Positions 8,801 through 17,876 are shown, counted from the first letter of the stretch. The stretch: DNA of 52,426 bases from an uncultured Bacteroidota bacterium (GCA_946479615.1 CAMLGR010000010.1:1-52426), one strand, 5' to 3'. Notes: a model not told the origin generated them from the sequence alone. A program made the numbers and translations.

Positions 8801-10939
8801 AATGGTCAGCAACTGAGCATAAACAGTCTTTCCCAAAATCCCAATGCCCCGTTGGAAGTAAAGTTTAATAACTTCAAATTATCGACGATTACTGCTTTTG
8901 TACAAAGCGATTCTTCCCTGGTCGATGGCAGCCTGAACGGCGCTATTACTTTCTCCGATATCATGAAAGACCCGGTATTCAAAGGTGAACTGAATATTAA
9001 TGATCTCAGTATAAAAAATGATACAGCCGGCAATGTAAAAATGATCATGACCAGCACTACACCTGGTGTATACGAAGCTGATGTGGTGCTTTCGGGAAGG
9101 GGTAATGATGTGAAACTGGCAGGAAAGTATTATGTAAAACCTGACAATAACAGCAATTTCGATCTCACGCTTAATATTGCAGAGTTGCCAATGGCAACGG
9201 CGCAGGCATTTTCTGCCGGCGCTATTAAGTATGCAAGAGGTAGTGTGAATGGTAAATTCAATGTAACCGGCACCCTGGATAAGCCTTCGGTACGCGGTGA
9301 CCTGAATTTTAATAAAACCGGGTTTAACATCAGCCAGTTCAATAATTATTTTGCTATCGACAAAGAAAAAATATCGATCAATGAAAAAGGCATCCGATTT
9401 GACCGTTTTCAAATAAAAGATTCAACGGGAAATACATTGACATTGGATGGCACGGCCAACACCTCCAATTTCATGAACTATGATTTTGACTTCACTATAC
9501 GTGCCAACAATTTCCAGGCGCTTAACAGTGCCAAAAAAGACAATAATCTCTTTTACGGACAATTGTTCTTTAATAGTAATCTTCGCGTTAAAGGAACAGA
9601 GCTGGCCCCTGTGATCGACGGATCATTGACGGTGAATGAAAAAACAAAAATGACGATCGTCTTACCACAACGTGAACCGGGGGTGGTAGATCGTGAAGGC
9701 ATTGTTGAGTTTATAGATAAAGATGCGCCGGTGAGTGATTCATTATTCCTGGCCGCTTATGATTCGCTCAATACATTTTCTTTAAAGGGACTTGATATCA
9801 CCGCTAATATCGAAGTAGACAAAAATGCACAGTTTAGCCTTGTCATCGACGAAGGTAATGGTGATTTCCTGAATGTACGTGGTGAAGCATCGCTGACCAC
9901 CGGTATCGACCCCAGTGGTAAATTGACACTGGCTGGTTCGTATGAACTGGAAGAGGGTTCTTATGAACTCACTTTCAATTTTATTAAAAGAAAATTCAAC
10001 ATCGACAAAGGAAGTAAGATCGTATGGCTGGGCGAACCTACCGATGCTGACGTTGATATTACGGCTATCTATGTTGCTAACACGGCGCCGCTTGACCTGG
10101 TAAAAAATGAACTGGGCGAAGATGTAGCGGTTACACAGCGTAATACTTATCTGCAGAAATTACCTTTTGAAGTACTGTTGAAGATGGAAGGCAAGCTGTT
10201 GAAACCCGATATCAGTTTTGATATCCGTCTTCCTGAAAATAAAAGCTATGGTGTAGGCAATGACATTCTTACCAATGTAAGGACCAAACTGGATCAGCTT
10301 CGCCAGGAAACAGGGGAAATGAATAAGCAGGTATTTGCCCTTTTATTATTGAACCGTTTTATTGGTGAAAACCCGTTCAACTCCAGTTCTGAAGGTATCA
10401 GCGCCAATACACTTGCCCGCCAGAGCGTAAGTAAATTACTGACTGAACAATTAAATAAACTGGCCGGCAACCTGATCGAAGGAGTGAATCTCAATTTTGA
10501 TGTGATCTCTTCCGAAGATTATACCACCGGCTCCAGGCAGGACCGTACGGATCTGAATGTAGGTTTATCCAAACAATTATTGAATGATCGCCTGACCGTA
10601 ACAGTTGGAAGTAATTTCGAACTGGAAGGTGCGCAGAATTCCGGCCAGCGTAGCAATAATATTGCGGGTGATGTAGCCTTGAATTACCGGTTGAGCAATG
10701 ACGGACGTTATATGCTAAGGGCTTATCGCAAGAATGAATATGAAGGTGTTATCGATGGATATATTATTGAAACAGGTGTGAGCTTTATTATTTCTATTGA
10801 TTATAATAAATTCAAACAGATATTCCAGAGCATAGCACAGCGGCGTAAGGAAAGAGAGAATCGCAGGAAACAGCGACAACAGGAAAAAGTGCAGGCCAAT
10901 GCCACTATGAAAGAAGAGCAACAGCAACAAAACCCATGA
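5822..10939 (+). CDS. tamB: TamB-like translocation and assembly module protein (AsmA/TamB family)
   Basis: A 1705-residue inner-membrane-anchored periplasmic protein. One transmembrane helix lies at about residues 17-39 after a lysine-rich start (IKKKKTWKR). More than a thousand residues of repetitive beta sequence follow, as in AsmA/VPS13-like bridges, and the conserved TamB C-terminal domain lies at about 1300-1660, with a charged Gln/Lys/Arg-rich tail. TamB proteins work with an Omp85 partner at the outer membrane and are linked to outer-membrane protein insertion and lipid transfer. The next gene is that partner: its ATG overlaps this stop codon (ATGATG around 10936), implying coupled translation and probably fixed stoichiometry. 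Length and context make the call secure. Confidence 0.92.
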   Translation: MAQPIKKKKTWKRVARIVLKTILFAFLLFILLVILILTPPVQNFIRKKAVTYLENKLHTKVEIGSIYIGLPKKVVIKGIYIEDQQRDTLLAGGSVKVNIALLKLIFKQKVEINSIALEDITARIKRQLPDTVFNFQFIIDAFNPPSDKPKEPSTDPASSEPLKIGSITLDKARLVYKDVITGNDVETWIDHFDTRIDKFDPNNMQIDIPSIDLRGVTAKVYQSKPLLTDTGSSQPATPTVNPLLSLGRIDLEKINLDYRNDVSALYTTTSIGSLHAEPQKIDLNEQVINFNEITLKNTNAAIRLGKKETARELVETAKEKTDSSLEKGWRLQIASFAADNNTLQFDNDNLPRQKTGLDYAHIRATPFVLYAKDFLLSDDSIAGQIEKASFKEQSGFELQKLQTKFLYANNQAYLHDLSLKTPGTEIKRDLSVHYTSLEKLQTDINDLQLDLDIADSRILVKDVLTFVPSLRAQPAFANPGTTWYINSRVQGRVSDLDIQTLQVMGLQDTKIDISGRVTGLPDMNNFTADLNIRNISSSRRDINLFVPANTLPENITLPGRLSINGVAHGNTRLLTTRLTTRTDLGDVFINGKFEQLNDPEKVKYAATVEARAIDFGTILQDKENLGPVTANFTVNGTGFDPVSAAADIKGTVQSAVFRQYVYRDLTLQGNLANQQVHFNTGMNDPNIHFAVDGSADLSKEFPSLKLSAMIDSVKTLPLHLTPGIVIYHGKIEADFASTNPDDLDGKLFITESILVQDDKRLQLDTVQLVAAKNEKGNYLELNSDIAYARIEGNYKLTQLGSIMERSIQPYFAVQKTIAPVPQDPYDFTVNAYITKSQAIQAFLPGLERMDSVKLQSHFSDNQDWYLVMNSPAIDYNGTRIRGLSFKIGSLDDSIQSDIVVKQISSGSMALYNTSIKAGMANNVIYFTTNVRDRANKSRYNFSAIFSQPQPGQYGFSFVPQGLLLNYDQWNIGRENKLLISSTDIMATDFVLSKNGQQLSINSLSQNPNAPLEVKFNNFKLSTITAFVQSDSSLVDGSLNGAITFSDIMKDPVFKGELNINDLSIKNDTAGNVKMIMTSTTPGVYEADVVLSGRGNDVKLAGKYYVKPDNNSNFDLTLNIAELPMATAQAFSAGAIKYARGSVNGKFNVTGTLDKPSVRGDLNFNKTGFNISQFNNYFAIDKEKISINEKGIRFDRFQIKDSTGNTLTLDGTANTSNFMNYDFDFTIRANNFQALNSAKKDNNLFYGQLFFNSNLRVKGTELAPVIDGSLTVNEKTKMTIVLPQREPGVVDREGIVEFIDKDAPVSDSLFLAAYDSLNTFSLKGLDITANIEVDKNAQFSLVIDEGNGDFLNVRGEASLTTGIDPSGKLTLAGSYELEEGSYELTFNFIKRKFNIDKGSKIVWLGEPTDADVDITAIYVANTAPLDLVKNELGEDVAVTQRNTYLQKLPFEVLLKMEGKLLKPDISFDIRLPENKSYGVGNDILTNVRTKLDQLRQETGEMNKQVFALLLLNRFIGENPFNSSSEGISANTLARQSVSKLLTEQLNKLAGNLIEGVNLNFDVISSEDYTTGSRQDRTDLNVGLSKQLLNDRLTVTVGSNFELEGAQNSGQRSNNIAGDVALNYRLSNDGRYMLRAYRKNEYEGVIDGYIIETGVSFIISIDYNKFKQIFQSIAQRRKERENRRKQRQQEKVQANATMKEEQQQQNP

Positions 10940-13245
10940 TGAGACGAGTAATCAACTATTGTTATATCATTGTTGCAGCAGGAATAATAGCTGCAACCGG
11001 TGTGTCCTGTAGTAATACACGTCACCTGCCTCCCGGCGATGCCTTGTATTTGGGCTCTACGATGAAACTCGATGGACCTGATCTCAGCAAGAGAAAAAAG
11101 AAATTCCTGAGAAGTGATCTCAATTCCCTGACCCGGCCAAGACCTAATAAAAAATTTCTTGGCATCCGTTTTAAGCTGGCGATGTATACCCTGGCCGGTC
11201 AGCCTAAAAAAAGAAATTCCATTGCGGGTTGGTTAAAATACAAGGTAGGAGAACCGCCTGTTTTATTAAGTGATGTAAAGCTCGATTATAATGAGAAAGT
11301 TTCGCGGAACACACTGGAGAACCGCGGGTATTTCCAGGCAGAAGCTACGGGTGACACCTCGGTAAAAAACCGCAAGGCAAGAGCTGTATATACCATACGA
11401 ACAGGACCGCAATATATTATTGATTCCGTCACGTTTGAAGGAGACAGCAATAATGTTTTACAAAAAACGATATTAAGCGCCGCCAGCCAAACGCTTTTGA
11501 AAAAGGGAGATGCTTTTGATTTGAGCAATGTCAGGACTGAGCGTGACCGGATAGATACCTATCTGAAAGAAAATGGCTTTTATTATTTCAATCCCGATTT
11601 TCTTATTATACAGATCGATAGTACAGTGGGCAATCACCAGGTAAATCTTTTTGTAAAGGTTAAGGCAGAAACACCTCCCAAAGCGAAAGAAGTATTTACG
11701 ATCAACGATGTATATATCATGCCGAATTATCGCCTTAATTCAAAATCGGCAGATACCACCTATGCAGATGCTGTTTTTTATAAAGGATATTATGTAGTCG
11801 ATAAAAGAAAAGTATACAAGCCTTTATTGTTTGAAGAATCGATGCAATTCAAACCGGGTGAAGTGTATAACCGTACCGATCATAATCTTACTATCAACAG
11901 GCTGGTCAGCCTGGGTGTATTCAAATTTGTAAAAAACAGGTTCCAGGAGCTACCGGGTGATTCAGCAAAATTGGATGCGTACTATTATCTTACCCCTTTG
12001 CCCAAAAAATCCATCCGTGCAGAAGTAAATGGTAATACCAAATCAAATAACCTGACAGGTTCCTCTCTTACCCTTGGATGGAGAAACAGGAATACGCTTC
12101 GCGGAGGAGAATTGTTTACGATCGATGCTACCGGCGGTTTTGAAGTTCAGTACAGTGGTGCATTGAAAGGATTTAATACATTCCGGGCAGGCATAGAAGC
12201 CGGGTTGACTTTCCCCCGTTTTCTCACCCCGCTTATTCATGTGAATCCACCAGGCGGCTTTGTACCCAAGACAAAATTTTTGCTGGGTTATGATATCCTT
12301 ACCAAGCAAAAGTTATATACCATGAATTCTTTCCGGTTAAATGCAGGTTATATCTGGAAGGAAAGCTTAAAGAAAGAGCACCAGTTCAATCCCGTTAGTA
12401 TTACGTATGTACAACCGATAACAATCTCCCAGCTATACCTCGATAGTATGATGTACAATCCTACCCTGCAAAAAGCAGTAGAGAAACAATTCATCCTGGG
12501 ATCGAGCTATAATTATAATTACAATAACCTTTTAGAAACATTCCGAAGTGGTTTTTATTTTAATGGTACGATAGACATTTCAGGAAATGTAGCAGGATTA
12601 TTAACAGGAGCCAATGCTAAAAATGGCAATGAGAAATATATTTTTGGTGCACAGTTCGCACAGTATGTAAAACTGGAATCGGATATCCGTTATTACGCAA
12701 GGATATCTCCTACTTCGGCGCTTGCTAATCGGATCATCATAGGTGTGGGACTTCCGTATGGCAACTCTTTATCCTTACCATTTATCAAGCAATTTTTCGT
12801 CGGTGGTAATAACAGTATCCGCGCGTTCCGCAGCCGTTCGCTGGGCCCCGGGACTTACCAGGCTCCTGAATCTTCAGAATTTTTGCCGGATCAGTCAGGC
12901 GATCTGAAACTGGAAATGAATACAGAGTTAAGAGCGAAATTATATGGTTTTATACATGGTGCCGTATTTATCGACGCAGGAAATATCTGGTTATTTAATA
13001 ATGATCCCGATAAACCCGGCGCCAAATTCACGGGTTCATTTCTCAATGAACTGGCGGTAGGTTCGGGCGTAGGATTGCGTTTTGATATATCGTTTTTGGT
13101 ATTACGTTTTGATGTGGCCTTCCCATTGCGAAAACCTTACCTGCCGGAAGGGGAACGCTGGGTGATCAAACAAATCAATTTTGGATCGCCGGAATGGAGA
13201 AGGAATAACCTGGTATATAACCTGGGGATTGGCTATCCATTTTAA
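10936..13245 (+). CDS. tamL: TamL: lipidated BamA/TamA-family outer-membrane protein
   Basis: A 769-residue Omp85-family protein. The N-terminus (VINYCYIIVAAGIIAATGVSC) is a lipoprotein signal with C25 as the lipidated residue, followed by SNTRHLPPGDALYLG, the form seen in Bacteroidota TamL. POTRA-like repeats occupy roughly 30-400, and the C-terminal half is a beta barrel containing the RAFRSRSLGPG lid-loop region and ending in a terminal Phe (GIGYPF), the usual signal for barrel assembly. It is predicted to insert in the outer membrane and act with TamB. The gene overlaps tamB by four bases; a second in-frame ATG at 10939 is equally possible. Confidence 0.92.
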   Translation: MMRRVINYCYIIVAAGIIAATGVSCSNTRHLPPGDALYLGSTMKLDGPDLSKRKKKFLRSDLNSLTRPRPNKKFLGIRFKLAMYTLAGQPKKRNSIAGWLKYKVGEPPVLLSDVKLDYNEKVSRNTLENRGYFQAEATGDTSVKNRKARAVYTIRTGPQYIIDSVTFEGDSNNVLQKTILSAASQTLLKKGDAFDLSNVRTERDRIDTYLKENGFYYFNPDFLIIQIDSTVGNHQVNLFVKVKAETPPKAKEVFTINDVYIMPNYRLNSKSADTTYADAVFYKGYYVVDKRKVYKPLLFEESMQFKPGEVYNRTDHNLTINRLVSLGVFKFVKNRFQELPGDSAKLDAYYYLTPLPKKSIRAEVNGNTKSNNLTGSSLTLGWRNRNTLRGGELFTIDATGGFEVQYSGALKGFNTFRAGIEAGLTFPRFLTPLIHVNPPGGFVPKTKFLLGYDILTKQKLYTMNSFRLNAGYIWKESLKKEHQFNPVSITYVQPITISQLYLDSMMYNPTLQKAVEKQFILGSSYNYNYNNLLETFRSGFYFNGTIDISGNVAGLLTGANAKNGNEKYIFGAQFAQYVKLESDIRYYARISPTSALANRIIIGVGLPYGNSLSLPFIKQFFVGGNNSIRAFRSRSLGPGTYQAPESSEFLPDQSGDLKLEMNTELRAKLYGFIHGAVFIDAGNIWLFNNDPDKPGAKFTGSFLNELAVGSGVGLRFDISFLVLRFDVAFPLRKPYLPEGERWVIKQINFGSPEWRRNNLVYNLGIGYPF

Positions 13246-13447
13246 TAGTTACAGTAATAATTCTGTTGCGGTTTCAAGCGGGAACACAACGAAGCGGCGG
13301 TCTTCCAATTATCGTTGCTCTGCACGGTCGCTGCGTGAAACTTTACCAGCAACCCGATTTATACATTCGGAAACAATACAGTAAATTACATCTCCACCAG
13401 CCATAGGCCAGATGAGAATTCATTAACCGAAAGATCAATAAAGCAAG

Positions 13448-14857
13448 ATGATTTCACTTTTATCGTTGAGGGGGAAAGTATGGGCTGGCTATATTCTCGC
13501 CTTTCTTTTATTACTAACCTCCTATATTCTGATCTTCTATACCATGAGAAGATCGGTCCAGGAAACCGATTCGGTGGCGCATACTTATATGGTGGTTAAT
13601 AAACTGGAATCCCTGCGTGGTGAAATTGTCGCAGCGGAAACCGGCGTACGCGGATATGTGATCTCGAAGGAATTGCGCTTCTTACAACCTTATAAAGATG
13701 CAGTCGAGAATATTCCTGTTATCTATACAGCGTTAAAAGCAGATACCAGGGATAATCCTGCACAGCAGCAAAATCTTGATACACTGATCCGGCTGCTGCA
13801 GGAACGGCTTAGTTATATGGCCAATGGTCTTAAAAATTTTGAGGCCAGCAATTTTACCATTACCGATCCCATGAAAATCTCAAGGGAGATAAGCCGGAAA
13901 GTAATGGACAGCATCCGCGTGTATGTGGAAAAATCAGAAAATGAAGAAGAGAGCCTGATGAAAATGAGAAAAGAAAAACTGTCCGGCTTTTTTAAAAGCA
14001 CCCAGATCATTGCCTTTATTTCACTCGCTATTGCATTTATTACTCTTGTTTATTCACTGATCATTTTTAATAAAGAAAACAAAGCCAAAGAAAAAGCGAT
14101 TGAAAAAGCAACGGGGTATAGTATCGAACTGGAAAATAATATACGCGAACTGAAAGAAGCCAACCAGCAGGTAGAAGAATTGAAGAGCATGGAAAAATTT
14201 ACTGCTACTGGTCGTATCGCCCGTACAATCGCACACGAGGTAAGAAACCCGTTAACGAATATCACGCTGGCTGCGGAACAATTGAACGAAATGAATGACG
14301 GGAACAAGGATTCCGAGCTTTTACTGGATATGATAACCCGGAACTCCGCACGTATCAACCAACTCGTATCTGACCTGCTGAATGCCACGCGGTTTGCGCA
14401 ACTGGATATACAGCAACGGCATATCAATGAACTATTGGAAGATACGTTGGAACTGGCAAAGGACCGGATCGAATTGAATCATATCCAGGTAAGAAAATAT
14501 TATTCACCTGATGATTGCCAGGTAACGGTGGATGCTGAAAAAGTGAAACTGGCTTTTCTCAATATCATCGTGAATGCTATTGAAGCGATGGAAAAAAATA
14601 CAGGCATCCTGGAGCTAAGGACACAACGGATGGGAACTAAATGCCTGATCGAGATCCGGGATAACGGGAAGGGTATGGACGAGGATGTATTGCAAAATTT
14701 ATTTGAGCCCTATTTTACAGGAAAACAAAAAGGGAATGGTCTCGGACTGACTAATACTCAAAACATTATATTTAATCATAAAGGGACTATAAAAGTTTTG
14801 AGCAAGCCCGGGCAGGGTTCTACTTTCGTCATTACATTTGGTATTTCAGGAAGCTGA
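13448..14857 (+). CDS. CHASE3-domain sensor histidine kinase
   Basis: A 469-residue membrane kinase. TM1 is at about 11-31, a CHASE3 extracytoplasmic domain lies at about 35-180 (SLRGEIVAAETGVRGYVIS is its hallmark), and TM2 is at about 186-207. A short coiled coil leads to the HisKA domain with phospho-acceptor H263 in IARTIAHEVRNPLTN, then a complete HATPase: N-box (NIIVNAIEAM), G1 (DNGKGMDE), F-box (LFEPYFTGK) and G2 (GNGLGLTNTQ). All catalytic motifs look intact. The likely partner is the NtrC-type activator 600 bases downstream; the small receiver protein in between could be an additional target. The ligand is unknown. Confidence 0.93.
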   Translation: MISLLSLRGKVWAGYILAFLLLLTSYILIFYTMRRSVQETDSVAHTYMVVNKLESLRGEIVAAETGVRGYVISKELRFLQPYKDAVENIPVIYTALKADTRDNPAQQQNLDTLIRLLQERLSYMANGLKNFEASNFTITDPMKISREISRKVMDSIRVYVEKSENEEESLMKMRKEKLSGFFKSTQIIAFISLAIAFITLVYSLIIFNKENKAKEKAIEKATGYSIELENNIRELKEANQQVEELKSMEKFTATGRIARTIAHEVRNPLTNITLAAEQLNEMNDGNKDSELLLDMITRNSARINQLVSDLLNATRFAQLDIQQRHINELLEDTLELAKDRIELNHIQVRKYYSPDDCQVTVDAEKVKLAFLNIIVNAIEAMEKNTGILELRTQRMGTKCLIEIRDNGKGMDEDVLQNLFEPYFTGKQKGNGLGLTNTQNIIFNHKGTIKVLSKPGQGSTFVITFGISGS

Positions 14858-14879
14858 TTTCCCCACTTTTTTGGGGAAA
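14858..14879. terminator. Hairpin between convergent kinase and receiver genes
   Basis: Stem TTTCCCCA / TGGGGAAA with a 6-base loop, located directly after the kinase stop codon and before the convergent receiver gene. No long U-tract follows on either strand, so its efficiency is uncertain. Confidence 0.5.
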
Positions 14880-14894
14880 TATTTCCCCGGCCGG

Positions 14895-15278
14895 TTATAA
14901 TTGGAGATGTTCCAGGGTCTTGAAAATGATTTCTTTTGTAAAGGGTTTCCCGATAAAAAAATCAACACCTTCCTGTTGTGCTTTTTCCCTGTCGGAAGTG
15001 GTATCATGAGCTGTGATCATCACGATGCGACTGGAAGGGCACATGAGTTTCAACCGGTTGATATTATTTACACCCAGCCCATCGGGCAGGTGATTATCCA
15101 AAAAAATAACGGTGTGTGAAGTATTGGTTTGCAATATGGCATCGGCCTCAGAGAGGCTGCCGGCAAAGGCTGTATTGAAATTGCGCTGTCTTAAAATGCT
15201 GCTTAACAGAAAGCAAATATCTGTTTCATCGTCTATTATAAGAGCAGTAGGCTTCTGAGGTGGAGTATTGGGCATCAA
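14895..15278 (-). CDS. Single-domain response regulator
   Basis: A 127-residue stand-alone receiver. The acidic pocket is in LIIDDETD, the phospho-acceptor is D61 in VIFLDNHLPDG, the Thr is in MITAHD, and the Lys is in FIGKPF. No output domain is present, so it must act through protein contact, as a phosphate sink or as a phosphorelay intermediate. It sits convergent to the CHASE3 kinase and divergent from the NtrC-type gene, in a compact three-gene signalling cluster. The start could also be the adjacent second Met. Confidence 0.9.
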   Translation of the reverse strand: MMPNTPPQKPTALIIDDETDICFLLSSILRQRNFNTAFAGSLSEADAILQTNTSHTVIFLDNHLPDGLGVNNINRLKLMCPSSRIVMITAHDTTSDREKAQQEGVDFFIGKPFTKEIIFKTLEHLQL

Positions 15279-15453
15279 TAAAGCGGGCTGTTAATTATGT
15301 CTAAATCACTCTTTGACGCGATATTAGCAACAATTTTACTGCCAAATGATAATTCGATCCATTATTCTATAGAATTCCGGCATGATTTTGCTAAATATGT
15401 ACCCGGACGGCTATTTAAATTGAGTTAATTTCAACCTAATCAACTCCCCTCTT

Positions 15454-16926
15454 ATGAACAAAAGTATCCTTATCATAGATGATGATATGGATCTGTGCAC
15501 CTTGCTTGGCAGGTTCCTGACAAGAAAAGGATTTGAAACAGATGCAGCTCATACCGGCGCAAAAGGGATTGCGAAATTCAACGAAAAAAAATACGATGCA
15601 GTTATCTGCGATTACAGGCTTGGCGATATGGATGGCAAGGATGTAATTGCGGCCCTGCGCAAACAGGATCCGAATGTGGGTCTCCTGGTAATCACCGGCT
15701 ATTCTGACATCAAGACAGCCGTAGAAGTGATCAAGCTGGGAGCATTCGATTATATCACCAAGCCATTGATCCCGGATGAGGTGGTAAGTATCCTCAATAA
15801 ATTATTACAGACACCTGCCAGTGAACTGGCAGATAGAAGAATAAGGCCCGTGGCAGAAGGCGGAGCTTCTTCCCGTGCCAGCAAAGGCGCGAATGAAAAC
15901 AGCGATTTCTACCAGGGTAAATCTCCTTCGTCAAGAGCACTTCATGAGCAGGTGAATATTGTGGCAGCCACCAATTACAGTATCATTTTATATGGCGAAA
16001 GTGGTTCGGGTAAGGAGATCATCGCCCGTACAATTCACCAGATGAGCAGCCGGAAGGATAAACCTTTCGTGGCCATGGATTGTGGTACGCTGTCAAAAGA
16101 GCTTGCCGGAAGTGAATTGTTTGGTCATGTGAAAGGAGCTTTTACCGGTGCGCTGCAGGATAAGGAAGGACATTTTGAATTAGCTGATGGCGGCACTCTT
16201 TTCCTTGATGAAGTAGGAAACCTGGGAATAGAAGTACAGGCTACGTTACTACGTGTGATACAGGAACGGAAATTCAAACGTGTTGGCGGCAATAAAGAAA
16301 AAGAAGTGGATGTACGGATCATTGTTGCATCGAATGAGAATCTGAGAGATGCTTACCGCAAAGGTAAATTCAGGGAGGATCTTTATCATCGTTTCAATGA
16401 ATTCTCGATCAACCTTCCACCATTGAGAAGTCGGAAGGAAGATATTCCTGCTTTCGCTAAATTCTTTTTGGAAAAATCGACAGCGGAATTAGGTAAGGAT
16501 GTTACCGAATTTGAAGATGATGTAATGGAAGCCTTCTTACAATACGAATGGCCGGGCAACCTGCGTGAGTTCAGGAACGTGATCAGAAGAGCAGTGTTGT
16601 TAACAGAACCCGGCAAGAAAATAGCGCTGAGTACGCTTCCCTGGGAGATCAACAACAAAACATCTTTTGCACCGCCTTCTTCTATGCAACAGGAGCCCGT
16701 GACGCAGCCAGAGCATACAGAAACCTTTGCTTTACCTGAACTGAAAGAAGGAGAACTGAGAACGAAAAACCAGTTGAAGGATGCTGCGGGCAAAGCAGAA
16801 TTCGAGACGATCATGTCAGTGCTGAAGATGGTCAATTTTAATAAAAAGAAAGCTGCCGAGTTATTAAAAATCGACAGGAAGACGTTGTATAATAAAATCA
16901 AGAATTATCAATCTTCTTCCAGCTGA
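15454..16926 (+). CDS. NtrC-family sigma54-dependent response regulator
   Basis: A 490-residue enhancer-binding protein with three domains. The receiver (about 1-120) has phospho-acceptor D53 and K103. The AAA+ domain (about 155-395) has Walker A GESGSGKE at 181-188, the sigma54-contacting GAFTGA at 228-233 and Walker B GGTLFLDEV near 246-254. A C-terminal Fis-type helix-turn-helix (NKKKAAELLKIDRKTLYNKI, about 462-481) completes it. It should activate sigma54-RNA polymerase when phosphorylated, probably by the CHASE3 kinase just upstream. I looked for -24/-12 elements near local genes and found none with the right spacing, so its targets are probably elsewhere. Confidence 0.95.
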   Translation: MNKSILIIDDDMDLCTLLGRFLTRKGFETDAAHTGAKGIAKFNEKKYDAVICDYRLGDMDGKDVIAALRKQDPNVGLLVITGYSDIKTAVEVIKLGAFDYITKPLIPDEVVSILNKLLQTPASELADRRIRPVAEGGASSRASKGANENSDFYQGKSPSSRALHEQVNIVAATNYSIILYGESGSGKEIIARTIHQMSSRKDKPFVAMDCGTLSKELAGSELFGHVKGAFTGALQDKEGHFELADGGTLFLDEVGNLGIEVQATLLRVIQERKFKRVGGNKEKEVDVRIIVASNENLRDAYRKGKFREDLYHRFNEFSINLPPLRSRKEDIPAFAKFFLEKSTAELGKDVTEFEDDVMEAFLQYEWPGNLREFRNVIRRAVLLTEPGKKIALSTLPWEINNKTSFAPPSSMQQEPVTQPEHTETFALPELKEGELRTKNQLKDAAGKAEFETIMSVLKMVNFNKKKAAELLKIDRKTLYNKIKNYQSSSS

Positions 16927-17321
16927 TCCCGGTAGCTGAATAATAATACCTGCCGATAAGCCTGTTTGCTCATCATTGGATGGTTCTTCCTGGTTCCATC
17001 CAATGATAACCCCAAACTGTCATTCTCAAACGGGTAATATTAATACACAGGCTTGTGCAAAGAATTCCACACAATCAGTAACAGAAAGCTGACAATACTA
17101 AAGAATCAGTAAGTCTTTCTTTCATATACAAAACATTTTTATTTAGCGAGCCGCCCCCTGTACCTCGGGATGCCACCGGTACTACCTGTTCAAACAGGCA
17201 CTGTTATATAACACTTGCTGTAATGATCGCTGATTAAGGAATTAATAAAAGAATGAGTTATCCCCATTTTATTCAATACTGGCACAATCTTCCATCTCTG
17301 ATACCTAAGAAAGCAGGAATT
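16927..17321. other. 395-base stretch without a clear gene
   Basis: It contains one hairpin just after the NtrC-type gene (16972-17007, stem ATCATTGGATGG with a 12-base loop) that could act as an RNA 3' end but lacks a U-tract. The rest shows no convincing frame, tRNA or riboswitch. A promoter for the small gene at 17322 must lie here, but I cannot place it. Confidence 0.5.
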
Positions 17322-17549
17322 ATGAAAATTATTCTCTTTTTAGCAGCAGTATATTCTCTTATCATAAATCAATGCCAGCAAAAATCAACTTCTGTTCGGA
17401 GGCCCGCTTCCTATGTATCCCCGGCCGTTTATACCGATAGTATGGCTGAAACTACAAGGGCCGGGCATAAAAAAGCGGCTACTGCAGGTAACCGCCTGGC
17501 CTCACCCCTTCAATACACGATGTTCAGCGCTGCTGTTTTTAAAGACTAG
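17322..17549 (+). CDS. Small hypothetical exported protein
   Basis: A 75-residue frame starting MKIILFLAAVYSLIINQCQQ in a good start context (GGAATTATG). The hydrophobic N-terminus looks like a signal peptide, and the Cys at 17 could be a non-standard lipidation site, although NQC is not a classical lipobox. The remainder is low in hydrophobicity with no recognised domain. An upstream in-frame ATG at 17253 would bury the signal peptide, so 17322 is preferred. Its stop codon is immediately adjacent to the stop codon of the convergent CsbD-like gene (17549/17550). Confidence 0.5.
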   Translation: MKIILFLAAVYSLIINQCQQKSTSVRRPASYVSPAVYTDSMAETTRAGHKKAATAGNRLASPLQYTMFSAAVFKD

Positions 17550-17765
17550 TCAGGACGCTTTTCCTTTATTCGCCGACACACTTTCAATCAGCCCTTTTAT
17601 TTCTGCGGGCTCTTTTTTCATTTTATCAGCCAGCCGCTGGATCAGCTCTTTTTCTTTTCCCGGGGAAAAAGCAAGGTCCTCATCGGTCAGGTTTACATTG
17701 ATCTCCTTTAATTTTTCTTTTACTTCTTCCCAGGGCGCCTGTAAGTTCAGTGAAGATTGTTCCAT
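17550..17765 (-). CDS. CsbD-like general stress protein
   Basis: A 71-residue soluble, charged, probably helical protein. The pattern WEEVKEKLKEINVNLTDEDL, then GKEKELIQRLADKM and KEPAEIKGLI, matches the CsbD/YjbJ layout (a WxxxKGKxK helix, a LTDDDL turn, a GKxxELxGxLQ helix). CsbD proteins are abundant stress-induced proteins of unknown biochemical role. I begin at MEQSSLN (17765), since the ATG at 17789 adds eight hydrophobic residues that do not fit. It follows a bidirectional terminator and is therefore transcribed separately from the cytochrome gene. Confidence 0.75.
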   Translation of the reverse strand: MEQSSLNLQAPWEEVKEKLKEINVNLTDEDLAFSPGKEKELIQRLADKMKKEPAEIKGLIESVSANKGKAS

Positions 17766-17819
17766 AATGATTTTTAGTATCAGAGACAATATTCAGGCCG
17801 GTTAACGGTGAAATAAGAA

Positions 17820-17859
17820 TCAACAAAAAGCCCCGTCGTATGACGGGGCTTTTTGTTGA
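17820..17859. terminator. Strong bidirectional terminator
   Basis: Perfect 18-bp inverted repeat (TCAACAAAAAGCCCCGTC with a GTAT loop), with a GC-rich core flanked by A/T runs giving a U-tract on either strand. It lies 17 bases past the cytochrome c stop codon and ends that minus-strand operon. Confidence 0.92.
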
Positions 17860-17876
17860 AAACATGATATCTGTTC

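Noticed and set aside
13181..13384. 67-codon frame overlapping the end of tamL
   Set aside because: It overlaps the conserved C-terminal barrel strand of TamL in another frame and shows no domain.
15360..15400. Possible sigma54 promoter (GGCATGATTTTGCT) upstream of the NtrC-type gene
   Set aside because: GG and GC are nine bases apart instead of ten, and the -24 half is incomplete.
17275..17300. TGGCAC followed by TTCC upstream of the small gene at 17322, a second sigma54 candidate
   Set aside because: Spacing is one base short and the essential GC at -12 is CC.
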